A DNA stretch of 64,000 nucleotides from contig NZ_VNHY01000001.1 in the NCBI RefSeq assembly GCF_008124865.1, positions 930,001 to 994,000 of the forward strand, written 5' to 3'. Source of the stretch: Fodinibius salinus (GTDB lineage: Bacteria; Bacteroidota; Rhodothermia; Balneolales; Balneolaceae). Below, piece by piece: positions 9,072 through 16,829 of this stretch. Position 1 is the first letter of the stretch. Each line of letters begins with the position of its first letter. Position numbers and translations under genes: made by a program. The notes under the pieces were generated by a model that was given only the letters and a program-made list of their open reading frames with translations, searched no databases and had not been told where the DNA came from.

Positions 9072-10868
9072 TTAATTTATCTGATTAGCTAATTCTTCTG
9101 CCTGCTCAATCATTTTTTTGATTGCTCTCAATCCATTATCCCAGAAATCAGGCCTGGTAATATCCAGTCCCAATTTACCGACTATATTTTCGGGCCAGTC
9201 TGAACCTCCTGCGCGAAGCATCTCAATATACTTTTCCGAGAAGCCATTTTCTGACTGGGTATATTCCTCATACAGTGCCAAGACAAGCAATTCCCCAAAG
9301 GCATAAGCATACACATAGCCGGGTGTGTGCAAGAAATGGGGAATGTAGCTCCACCAAATATCGTATCCTTCAGTCAGCGTTACCGCATCTCCATAAATAT
9401 CTTCCTGGGTATTGCGCCAAAGTTCAGAAAAATCTTCAGTCGTCAACTCACCATCTTCCCGTCGCTTGGTATGGATGGCATGTTCAAACCGATTCATCGA
9501 TACCTGTCGAAATACCGTGGCAATGGTATCATCAATTTTACCAATCAGTAAAGCTAACTTTTCTTTAGGATCATCAAGCTTACGCATCAGCTTTTGAAAT
9601 ACCAGCATCTCACCAAATACTGATGCTGTCTCAGCCGTAGTTAGCGGGGTATCAGCCTGCAGGACTCCTTGTTCCCGAGATAAAAACTGATGCACGCCGT
9701 GTCCCAGCTCATGGGCTAATGTTTGCACATCTCGAATCTTGCCGTCAAAATTCATAAACACATACGGATGCACGGACGGCACCGTACTTGCCGAATATGC
9801 TCCACCGCGCTTGCCCGGTTTCATTGCAGCATCTATCCAGTTACGGTCGAAAAACTCACCGGCGACTGTACCCATATGCGGATGAAAATCGGTGTATGAA
9901 TCGAGTACCATTTCACGTGCTTCATCCCACTGTATCTGTTTCTTATTCTTTAAAAGCGGCGCATAACGATCGTAATCGAACAATTCGTCATACCCCAACA
10001 AACTTCGCTTCAGATCATAAAATCGATGTACCAATCTGTAATTATCAGTTACTGCATCAATGAGTGTCTCGACCGTACCATCATCAATTTCATTAGCCAG
10101 GTTTCGGGATGAAATCCAGCTGTCGTAATTGCGCAACTTGTCATCGGTATGTTTGTCGGCAAGTAGTGTATTAAAAATAAAGGTAAGCGTACGACTGTGC
10201 TCTTTAAAGGTGTTGGTCAACGAGGCATGTGCTCTCTCTCGTAATTCACGATCCGGCTCATGCAGTTTACTAAGAACCTCTTGCCGAGTCAGCGTTTCTC
10301 CATCCAGTTCGAATCGCGCCGCTCCCATGGTCTCATCAAAATAGCGATTCCATGCGCTCCTGCCCGTCACTTTCTTTGCAGAAAGCACTTGCTCCTCTTT
10401 CTCACTGAGAATATGAGATTTATATCGTCGTGATGTCTCCAGGTAATGCTGGTAGTGTTCCAGTTCTTCACTACCGATAAGATCTTGTGCCCGTTCCTCA
10501 TCTACATCCAGCCATTCCACATCAAAGAACACCAGCTTTTGGTGAATCTCAGAAGAAAGCTCGTTGGCCTCCTGCATCAGCTTCCCATATTCTGCATTAT
10601 TGGTATCGGTAGACCAGATCAGATGGGCATAGGAACCAATTTTGCTAGTTATTTCTAACAGCTGTTCATATTCTTCTAAGGCTTCTTTTAACTCTTCGGC
10701 CTCAAGGTCGGCGATCTTTCCTTTATAGTCATCAATAAAGGAATTTGCCAGCTCTAATACTTTTTCTTTGTCATCTTCCAATGCGGGATCATCAATAGAA
10801 TCGTACAGGTCAGAAAGATCCCACTCTATATTCTCTGCCCCTGTTTGCTCTTGCACATTATTGCTCAT
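9072..10868 (-). CDS. pepF: Oligoendopeptidase F (M3 family zinc metallopeptidase)
   Basis: A 598-residue cytoplasmic M3B peptidase that cuts short peptides. The zinc site is HELGH at residues 386-390 (LAHELGHGVHQFL), with the third ligand expected in the downstream TTAETASVFGEM segment (E413). The N-terminal helical half (residues 15-200) and the C-terminal helical part match the family layout, and the length is typical (about 600). No signal peptide is present. It is the first gene of the pepF-GAF-deoB operon. A role in clearing peptides left after signal- or leader-peptide cleavage is known for some relatives and would fit the nearby leader-peptide island, but that is inference from position. 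Confidence 0.93.
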   Translation of the reverse strand: MSNNVQEQTGAENIEWDLSDLYDSIDDPALEDDKEKVLELANSFIDDYKGKIADLEAEELKEALEEYEQLLEITSKIGSYAHLIWSTDTNNAEYGKLMQEANELSSEIHQKLVFFDVEWLDVDEERAQDLIGSEELEHYQHYLETSRRYKSHILSEKEEQVLSAKKVTGRSAWNRYFDETMGAARFELDGETLTRQEVLSKLHEPDRELRERAHASLTNTFKEHSRTLTFIFNTLLADKHTDDKLRNYDSWISSRNLANEIDDGTVETLIDAVTDNYRLVHRFYDLKRSLLGYDELFDYDRYAPLLKNKKQIQWDEAREMVLDSYTDFHPHMGTVAGEFFDRNWIDAAMKPGKRGGAYSASTVPSVHPYVFMNFDGKIRDVQTLAHELGHGVHQFLSREQGVLQADTPLTTAETASVFGEMLVFQKLMRKLDDPKEKLALLIGKIDDTIATVFRQVSMNRFEHAIHTKRREDGELTTEDFSELWRNTQEDIYGDAVTLTEGYDIWWSYIPHFLHTPGYVYAYAFGELLVLALYEEYTQSENGFSEKYIEMLRAGGSDWPENIVGKLGLDITRPDFWDNGLRAIKKMIEQAEELANQIN

Positions 10869-11322
10869 AAATACTATCTAACTAAATCACGTTATTAAAT
10901 CACCGTTACCGCTCAATGAAAGTAGAGTTATAACTAGAATCTCTACTTCATAATCGTGATCTAATATAAGAATGATTCAATAAGACTCATACCTGTGAAA
11001 GGAATTAACCTGAGTGAAAATTACCTCTTGATGGTACACTTATAATATTATGTAGGAGATAATCGATATGGCTTCGAAATCAAATAATAAATCGTGTTCT
11101 GTCTTTTGAACAATGGGAGTAGAACTCCTTTTGAGTTTGTCACTTATTCCCCACGCTCAAAAAGTGCAAAAATTATATCCTCCAGACGCACCTCGAGGTG
11201 GTGCTTTGATATATGGACGAACATGCTGCCGCTCAGAAGATGAACAATTTCTTGCACTACATAACCAACAAGTTTTTAATAAAGAAGTGGTCCCCCCTAC
11301 CACTTTGACTACAATGCCCTGC
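10869..11322. other. Intergenic stretch upstream of pepF, no gene seen
   Basis: This 454-bp gap lies between the pepF start and the end of the propeller pseudogene. It contains a 7-bp hairpin at about 10920-10947 (AGTAGAG/CTCTACT) in the pepF upstream region. A plus-strand open frame at 11113-11421 has no family features and overlaps the pseudogene antisense, so I do not call it. I see nothing else. Confidence 0.5.
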
Positions 11323-12456
11323 TTACCTCAAAGGATTCTCATCAAGCTCCAGACGTATCACGCGCTTAGGCTCGTCAACACTGAAATTTATACCATAAAT
11401 ACTATTCTTATATACCTGTAATTGCGACAGGTTATAAGGCACGGTTATGTACCGAGTGTTCATTGGATTTTGGTCTATGAAAATAACCATCCCACGCTTT
11501 CGGGCAGGATGAAACATGCGCAACAAGATAATATCGTTCTCCACCAAAAAGCCGGAAAACAGCGGGATCTGCTCTATCTATTTCGTTACCGGCCATAACT
11601 CATCCCTGGCCAAGGACATAAATCGTTCTTTAATATCCTGCAAATACGAAGAGGTTTTCGGACGCTCTGGTAGCTGATGGAGTGGTAACTTTTTTTGTTT
11701 GCCTGTACGAAGATTATATTTCCTAACAACAGGATCTTTTGTCTGCAGATAGTAAAACCACTCCCCATCTACCTCCCAGAATGTTCTATTTAAAAAAACA
11801 TTTGGAACAAATAAACGTATATCACCGCTGGTAACCTTCTCTCTTTGATTACCCGGCAGCTGCAACAACTTTTCGGTGGGAGTACCATTCTTATCAAGGC
11901 GATAGAGAACATGGCTATTCTCCGATGTTTGAAATCCTTTACTCTTGTTATATACTCCAAACCATCCGAAGTCTGTAATAAAAACATTGTGCAAAGAATG
12001 GTTTTGGGGATTTTCGTACGAAATCGACTCTACATATTGTAGTTGTTTATCCCGAACCTCGAATACAGTAATACGAAACAACAGCATATCCAGGCAATAA
12101 ATGCGCCCATCGGCTCCAACATGCAGCTGTACGATCCGTTGAAACTCTCCCGGTCCTTTCCCTTCACCCCCAGCCACAGACAATACCTTTCCCTCCTTGG
12201 TTATAAGAACTATCGTTTGGTCAGCAGCATCTACCATTATGAAACGATTTGATTGTGGTAGTTTTCGCAGGCTCCCTGGCTCTAATACGGAGCTATCAAA
12301 AGATAGCGTATCTGTTGTAACGCTTATTTGGGGAAATTTGGATTGTAGCTGGACTGTATAATTATCTGAGCTATTTTGGCTTTTTGGGTTAGTGCAGGAA
12401 AAAACGCTAAATAAAACAGTCAGTATTACAATTAATTCAATAGTATAACTCTGCAT
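11323..12456 (-). pseudogene. Six-bladed beta-propeller lipoprotein, interrupted by an in-frame amber codon
   Basis: The start is ATG at 12456, giving MQSYTIELIVILTVLFSVFSC, a lipoprotein signal with Cys at the lipobox. A further upstream ATG would put the signal inside the protein, so it was not used. The body has the propeller signature GGEGKGPGEFQ. A TAG codon at 11580-11578 stops translation after ...DELWPVTK, but the same frame stays open for another 85 codons that read as the missing last blade (PLFSGFLVENDIILL... to ...LELDENPLR). No frameshift is needed, so this is a single nonsense change. The truncated product may still be made. It lies downstream of precursor remnant 12519-12725 with a hairpin between them. 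Confidence 0.75.
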
Positions 12457-12471
12457 ATGGTATTTAGTAAT

Positions 12472-12503
12472 AGGTCTGCACGTAAATATAAACGTGCAGA
12501 CCT
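12472..12503 (-). terminator. Hairpin between precursor remnant and propeller lipoprotein
   Basis: Perfect 12-bp arms AGGTCTGCACGT / ACGTGCAGACCT enclose an 8-base A/T loop. It lies 16 bp after the precursor stop and 15 bp before the lipoprotein start. No strong T-run follows, so it is better read as an attenuator or mRNA-stabilising stem-loop than a full terminator. Confidence 0.6.
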
Positions 12504-12518
12504 GATTGAAAATTATTA

Positions 12519-12725
12519 TTAACAAGTTGATAAACCAGAACATTGTGCTTGACAGCATTTTAGCTGTTTCCTACAAACAGCAGTTAACTCCCTATCACGG
12601 TTACTTACTACATATGTAAAACAATCTTGGGCTATGTCATTGCAAACATCTGTGCAAGACTCTTGAATATATCCTGCCTTTATACTTTTCATTTCATCTC
12701 AACTTAGACTTTTTGCTAGTTCCAT
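12519..12725 (-). pseudogene. Leader-type Cys-rich precursor peptide with a stop codon in the leader
   Basis: Reading from ATG at 12725 gives MELAKSLS-stop-DEMKSIKAG, followed by a 50-residue tail with eight Cys that ends ...CCQAQCSGLSTC. The leader matches the other precursors of the island except that the conserved Arg codon of LSRDEM is TGA. An internal ATG (the M of DEMK) could start a shortened peptide of about 57 residues that keeps the KAG cut site but lacks most of the leader. The gene lies about 90 bp downstream of the HlyD remnant and 62 bp upstream of the propeller lipoprotein pseudogene. It belongs to the same family as the genes at 16361, 18141, 21378 and 21639. Confidence 0.7.
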
Positions 12726-12815
12726 AATAAATAAATGTTAATTTATGATTTATATGTTATCCGTTTTAAAATTTTACAGGGACAGATAACCCTGCTTAGC
12801 TTTTGCAAGCCACTC

Positions 12816-13376
12816 TTAACGAAGTTCTTTTGTGAGGTTGTTGTAAATACGCTCGATAAATCGCATATCCTGAGTGATAATTTCTGCGCGTCCCTGCATG
12901 CCATTAGTAGGTTTTAACTGCCGGTCATAACTTGTAGTAAAGCCGTTGGGAAAAGTAACTTTGGCAATAAATACACTATCTCTTACCGGGAATTCAGACA
13001 GGTAATCGACCTTCCCCGATACCGAGCCAAATTCTTTAGAAGGATAGCCACTAAAACGGACCAGCACCTCTTGGCCCTCTTGAATCTTACCATACGACCG
13101 CTGCGAAACCGCCAGCTCTCCAAAAAAACGGGTATTTTCAGGCTGCACATATGCCAGCCGTTCACCGCTTTTAATCGTTTGATTCTCCTGAAATATGCCG
13201 GCATATACCAGCTTACCGGCAACCGGTGCCCGCAATAGGTATTTTCGTTTCCACTCCTTTATCCCACTGCGCAAAGTGTTTAATGTCTGACGGAAATCAG
13301 CTTTCTTACTATCCAGCTGTTTGTTCAATTCCATCAATTGCTTCTTTTTCGCAATCAGTGAAGTGCGATTATTAAT
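12816..13376 (-). pseudogene. HlyD-type secretion (membrane fusion) protein, 5' half deleted
   Basis: The frame reads ...RTSLIAKKKQLMELNKQLDS then a coiled-coil tail, the lipoyl/barrel-sandwich half motif LRAPVAGKLVYAGIFQENQ, and a C-terminal beta domain ending ...NLTKELR. This is the second half of a periplasmic adaptor of the HlyD/EmrA type that works with peptidase-containing ABC exporters. The N-terminal membrane anchor, the first half of the barrel-sandwich domain and the first coil are missing. The left junction falls at about 13376-13395, directly against the C39 peptidase gene. A short in-frame start near 13337 could still be translated, but the product would have no export signal or anchor. 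Confidence 0.8.
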
Positions 13377-13846
13377 AATTTCAGTTCATTGTTCTCTTCC
13401 CCTTCCAGATCATAAAATTTTGGGGTCGTATGCAGCAGTAATGCAATACCGGTAGCCTGCTCATCTACTTTTGAGCTTAACCATTGCTGCAAAAAATCGT
13501 CTTTTTTGTACACCACCTTTCCTTTAGCCGGATCCGCGATATACACTTTTTGCCTGCTTATTTTATAGACGACCACAAAATGCTCTTGTCCCCAATGTAC
13601 CACACACGGTAGTTCTGCCTCCCTTTTTAGCTGCTCCCAGGTGAGCTTCGCACCTATAGTTCGGAAGCCGATCTCTTCGGCCGCTTCGCTCATCCCTAAC
13701 AACGACACCCCTTCGCGGTTTATACCGCTTTTCTTGCGAAGCGTCTCTAAAGTGTAATTCCGCCCGTGATGCTTAGCAATCATGCGAAGGCAGGTGGGCC
13801 CGCAATCCATTTGATCGTGCTGTCGATAAACCTTAAATCCTGTCAT
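13355..13846 (-). pseudogene. C39 leader-peptidase domain of a bacteriocin-type ABC exporter, truncated
   Basis: The 163-residue frame starts MTGFKVYRQHDQMDCGPTCL and covers a complete C39 papain-like peptidase domain: oxyanion Gln12, catalytic Cys15, His89 (EHFVVVYK) and Asp105 (ADPAKG). C39 domains cut double-glycine-type leaders during export. In the full-length PCAT exporter this domain is followed by a membrane domain and an ATPase. Here the frame reaches the linker (TPKFYDLEGEENNE) and then runs out of frame into the HlyD remnant. The transporter core is absent. A free, soluble C39 domain could still be made and all catalytic residues are present, so residual leader-cleaving activity cannot be excluded. 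Confidence 0.85.
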
Positions 13847-14229
13847 CTATTATAATACGTTATGCTATTTATTACAGAGATTAGTTATTCGATGTTGCTG
13901 GGAAATTTCGATTGATAAATTATTCAGCTTAGATAACAACAAATAAATACAGCTAACCCAATTGCTATCTCAGACAAATACATCGCAGTAAATGGTAATA
14001 CTTTTGGACTTATCTTTGACAAATCAGGTATGTTTCAATCAAAAATTCCAACCGCTGCTATTTATCAAATAAAACGACACTATGCTTGAGATATATACTG
14101 AGATCTCTCCTGAATTTTGTCCTGAGAAATGACATTAATTGAGCTTATCACTTTGATATTTCCCTAAATAAACTACAAACCATTCGGTGACAGCCGCTGG
14201 TAGTCTAGTAGCTGACATAGAAGTATTTT
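13847..14229. other. Upstream region of the C39 gene
   Basis: A 383-bp A/T-rich gap between the C39 gene start and the propeller fragment at 14230. It contains the four-unit 12-bp repeat array at 14085-14132, about 240 bp upstream of the C39 start. No open frame with family features and no tRNA-like structure were seen here. Confidence 0.5.
14085..14132 (-). promoter_or_regulatory. Four tandem 12-bp repeats upstream of the C39 exporter gene
   Basis: On the plus strand the units are CTTGAGATATAT, ACTGAGATCTCT, CCTGAATTTTGT and CCTGAGAAATGA, each exactly 12 bases. TGA recurs at 14087, 14099, 14111 and 14123. The same kind of array stands upstream of precursor genes at 18424-18457 and 21855-21890. 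A repeat near one helical turn suggests cooperative binding of one regulator along one face of DNA. The regulator is unknown. Confidence 0.6.
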
Positions 14230-14433
14230 TTAGGCTTCTTCCATAACAAACCGGTATTTAACTATTTGCTGTTGTCCGATCTCTTCCTGCGTTTCACGGG
14301 TATAAATATAATCGCCCTTCATCAACTGAATCGGTTTACTCCTCGGCCAGTTGAAGCGAGCAATCAATTCACCAGTTGGTTTTAATACCCACCAAATACT
14401 CAGAGAAGACCCTCTCTGAGAGCTAAAGTTCAT
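14230..14433 (-). pseudogene. C-terminal fragment of a propeller lipoprotein
   Basis: The 67-residue frame contains SIWWVLKPTGELIARFNWPR and ends DYIYTRETQEE...VKYRFVMEEA. This aligns with the last blade of the intact paralogues (EWWILEESGKLLAKLTLP..., GYLYSKKTKEE...VVKYRIALTKK). Everything upstream of this blade is missing, and the gap to the next gene is too short to hold it. The fragment has no signal peptide and is taken as a deletion remnant of a fifth or sixth family member. Confidence 0.7.
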
Positions 14434-14559
14434 AAGACCCTTTGGTTTTCGAGAGAGTAAATTTCGCCAGCAATTTTCTTGCTGCTGTCAAAACCCTAAC
14501 TTTTGTTGACGGATACTCATGTTATTTTAGAATACACTTTGAAAATCGCACTACGAAAA

Positions 14560-14844
14560 TTATGGTCTAAACATATCTCTCGGACTCCACCAATTTTCAA
14601 TTTTAACATGCAGGTAGCTGACAAAATAGTCTCCGTAAAACCAGCCCATAAGTAAACAGATTATCCCATAAGAACTCAAAATCAAGTAAAAGACAGTACT
14701 ATTAGGAAAAAATACAATTACAAAACTCAATGGAGTCACTTGCAGTACAAAAACACCAAAGAGTAAGGCCACTATAGAATTCCTCAGCTTTTGCCATACA
14801 CTTGGTTCCTTACATACTTTCATTTTTGTTTCGTCTATTTCCAT
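14560..14844 (-). CDS. Small membrane protein of unknown function inside the peptide island
   Basis: A 94-residue frame with a polar N-terminus (MEIDETKMKVCKEP), two strong hydrophobic segments (about residues 24-46 and 50-72), and a polar aromatic tail ending WWSPRDMFRP. I recognise no family. It lies on the same strand as the precursor and lipoprotein genes, 175 bp downstream of the lipoprotein at 15020. Small two-helix membrane proteins next to leader-peptide genes often act as immunity proteins, but here that is only a suggestion from position and size. It could also be the remains of a longer membrane protein. Codon use looks like its neighbours. Confidence 0.45.
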   Translation of the reverse strand: MEIDETKMKVCKEPSVWQKLRNSIVALLFGVFVLQVTPLSFVIVFFPNSTVFYLILSSYGIICLLMGWFYGDYFVSYLHVKIENWWSPRDMFRP

Positions 14845-15019
14845 CTTATAGTGTAATTATTGTATTTACTATTTTCGATATTAAATCTATCTGTTTTGGT
14901 ATAACTTTGTTTCAAGTAAGACCAAGTCTGCTTGAAGAATGCTTTTATTGTTTAATGGCATTCTACATTAATTTTCCATTTCACTATGCGGTCTATGACT
15001 TTTCGGGGACTATAACTCG

Positions 15020-15293
15020 TTATTTTTTCGTCAGTGCAATCCGGTACTTAACCACATACTCGATACCTGTTTCTTCCTTGGTCTTTTTGCTATACAGATA
15101 CCCATTTTTGATGTCGTAAATCTCTTGCTCACCGGGAAGCGTCAGTTTTGCAAGGAGTTTGCCTGATTCTTCCAGGATCCACCACTCATAGCTATCACTT
15201 TGCCCCCCCGTTGGTACCGCCACCCAAATCCGGTTTTCATCATCAACCATCAAACGATCTATAATAGGATTTGCTTCCGGCAGCTCTTCATCA
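15020..15293 (-). repeat. Near-identical 3' end shared with 18557-18830 (copy 1)
   Basis: The final 274 bp of this lipoprotein gene match positions 18557-18830 without gaps and with about six mismatches by eye (about 98%). The middle parts of the two genes are far more diverged. This points to recent gene conversion or recombination between paralogues. Confidence 0.85.
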
Positions 15294-16300
15294 TGTATAT
15301 CTATTGCTTTCATGACATCACTTTGATCGTAAAAAGGTGTTGGAGTATGAGAACTAAGATCAAAGGGTGAGCCTTTTACCGGATAATAAATCGCAGATTG
15401 GTAGTTGCCCTTAGCATCGTACTTTTTTATCAAAAAATCATGGTTCCAAACCGAGTATAGTTCTCCTTCATCGGATATACCTGTAACCGTAGATCCCATA
15501 AATGGCATCGGCTTAAGTGACATTGGAGCTGACATTGACTCTGTCTTTCCCTGAGCCTTAAAACTTCTCCGGAATTCCAGAATATTATAATCCAGTGCAG
15601 CTCCGTCTGAGTCCATTAGCAGATACTTCGCCACCGGCCAGCCGGTTTCAGAGACTTGTTGGTAGAAACTGACTAAGTAATTACCATCATTTCTGGGATT
15701 CATCATTCCGAATTCTAGTCCCTCAACCGCTTTATGATCTCGTATCTCCAACCGCTCGATTAGCATGGTTCTTTCAAGGGAATAATCAGTTGAGTTATAA
15801 ATATTGAACCGTTTATTCCTTACATCACGGATCAATATTTTTCCGGGTTGGGCCCTCATCCCCAATACATAGCCGTATTCACCGGGTCCATTGCCCGATC
15901 TTCCGATCGCGGTATGGAATGTACCATCTTCATTATATACATAAACCTGTTGAGCATAGTTAGATCCTGAATTCAAAATGATCACTCTATCCTTATCATC
16001 TACAACACAATTTTGTACCTGTGTTAGGTAAGGTTCCCCTGATTTACCAAACGTTTGCTCAGGAATCAATTCTATGGAATTTGCGGGTTCCGTATCCCCC
16101 GAAAAAACGGTGAGGTTCTCAGTTTCTTTAATATCCTGAGGAACTTCATCGAGGATGCGGATTTGTGCTGTTTCTTCAGATTGTTCTATTTGTTCTGTTT
16201 GTTCTATTTCTTTTTGTGAAGGGCTATTGGAGCATTGAACTAGAGAAAAAATTATAACTATACTCAGTAATAATCGTTGAAAATATTTCATGTATTCCAT
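15020..16300 (-). CDS. Six-bladed beta-propeller lipoprotein
   Basis: A 426-residue protein with a lipoprotein signal ending SLVQC (Cys near residue 23). The start may be M1 (16300) or M4 (16291); the paralogue at 18557 aligns with M4. After an acidic Glu/Gln-rich linker come propeller repeats with the family signature GRSGNGPGEYGYVLG and blades ending in NRIWVAVPTGG and WWILEESGKLLAKL. This matches the 6-bladed (NHL-like, DUF4934/DUF5128-type) lipoproteins common in Bacteroidota, which have no proven enzymatic role. It follows precursor peptide 16361-16582 by 60 bp with a perfect palindrome between them. Its last 274 bp are about 98% identical to the paralogue at 18557. Confidence 0.85.
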   Translation of the reverse strand: MEYMKYFQRLLLSIVIIFSLVQCSNSPSQKEIEQTEQIEQSEETAQIRILDEVPQDIKETENLTVFSGDTEPANSIELIPEQTFGKSGEPYLTQVQNCVVDDKDRVIILNSGSNYAQQVYVYNEDGTFHTAIGRSGNGPGEYGYVLGMRAQPGKILIRDVRNKRFNIYNSTDYSLERTMLIERLEIRDHKAVEGLEFGMMNPRNDGNYLVSFYQQVSETGWPVAKYLLMDSDGAALDYNILEFRRSFKAQGKTESMSAPMSLKPMPFMGSTVTGISDEGELYSVWNHDFLIKKYDAKGNYQSAIYYPVKGSPFDLSSHTPTPFYDQSDVMKAIDIHDEELPEANPIIDRLMVDDENRIWVAVPTGGQSDSYEWWILEESGKLLAKLTLPGEQEIYDIKNGYLYSKKTKEETGIEYVVKYRIALTKK

Positions 16301-16311
16301 TGGTTAAACTG

Positions 16312-16347
16312 AAAACAAAAGGGTATTAATTAATACCCTTTTGTTTT
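16312..16347 (-). terminator. Perfect 36-bp palindrome between precursor and lipoprotein
   Basis: The arms AAAACAAAAGGGTATTAA and TTAATACCCTTTTGTTTT are exact complements with no loop. The GGGTATT stem followed by TTTTGTTTT gives an intrinsic-terminator shape on both strands. It lies 13 bp past the precursor stop and 11 bp before the first lipoprotein start codon. A partial terminator here would give more precursor than lipoprotein mRNA. Confidence 0.75.
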
Positions 16348-16360
16348 ATTAATTTTGAGT

Positions 16361-16582
16361 TTATTGATAATATTTCCCGCATAACTCAATCATTGATTTG
16401 TGCGCACTTTGAACAGTTTGCACACATTCTGTCTGATCCCAACCACTATACCACTCTCTACACTTGCGTGACACACAATTATAATACTTACTTGTCGTTT
16501 TACAGCTTGGGGTCGGGCAATCCATCTTACCTGCTTTTATATTTTTCATTTCATCTCTACTTAGTGTTTTTGCAAATGACAT
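16361..16582 (-). CDS. Leader-type Cys-rich precursor peptide (intact)
   Basis: A 73-residue peptide. The leader is MSFAKTLSRDEMKNIKAG (18 residues), with an Ala-Gly that corresponds to the double-glycine cut site of C39 exporters. The 55-residue core has six Cys (DC, SC, NC, KC, EC, LC) and many Lys, Tyr and Ser. The leader resembles the Bacteroidales GG-type natural-product precursors (TIGR04149-like). The core resembles nothing I know. The start is set by a conserved 5' context GGTGACTATTTATGTC shared with the gene at 18141. No modifying enzyme is encoded nearby, so the Cys may form disulfides. It is paired with the downstream propeller lipoprotein at 15020. Confidence 0.75.
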   Translation of the reverse strand: MSFAKTLSRDEMKNIKAGKMDCPTPSCKTTSKYYNCVSRKCREWYSGWDQTECVQTVQSAHKSMIELCGKYYQ

Positions 16583-16677
16583 AAATAGTCACCGTTTAAA
16601 TTAAAAGAATTATTATTGCTGCTATCGCAACACGTTGGTACTATATGAAAACTGCAGGACAAATATTTGCATTCTGT

Positions 16678-16701
16678 ACTGATGAATAACCTGATATTTA
16701 T
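16678..16701 (-). promoter_or_regulatory. Two-unit 12-bp repeat upstream of a precursor gene (weak copy)
   Basis: The consecutive units ACTGATGAATAA and CCTGATATTTAT (plus strand) have the same start and period as the arrays at 14085, 18424 and 21855. They lie 96 bp upstream of the precursor start at 16582, close to the 85-86 bp seen for the other two precursors. Only two units are recognisable, so this is less certain. Confidence 0.4.
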
Positions 16702-16829
16702 GATTAGTTTGACACAGTGAATATTCTAGACCAGGCAGACCATAATCCATTCTAACATGCTGGTAGTATGTTTAAAAACTGTTCAAAAATTTTATGTAAT
16801 ATTCTTATCAGATTGCTATAACTATTAGA

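Noticed and set aside
11113-11421. 102-codon plus-strand frame upstream of pepF
   Set aside because: It overlaps the 3' end of the propeller pseudogene antisense, has no family features and no clear ribosome binding site.
12699-12701. TGA in the precursor leader read as selenocysteine
   Set aside because: All relatives have Arg, not Cys or Sec, at this position, and no SECIS-like hairpin follows directly.
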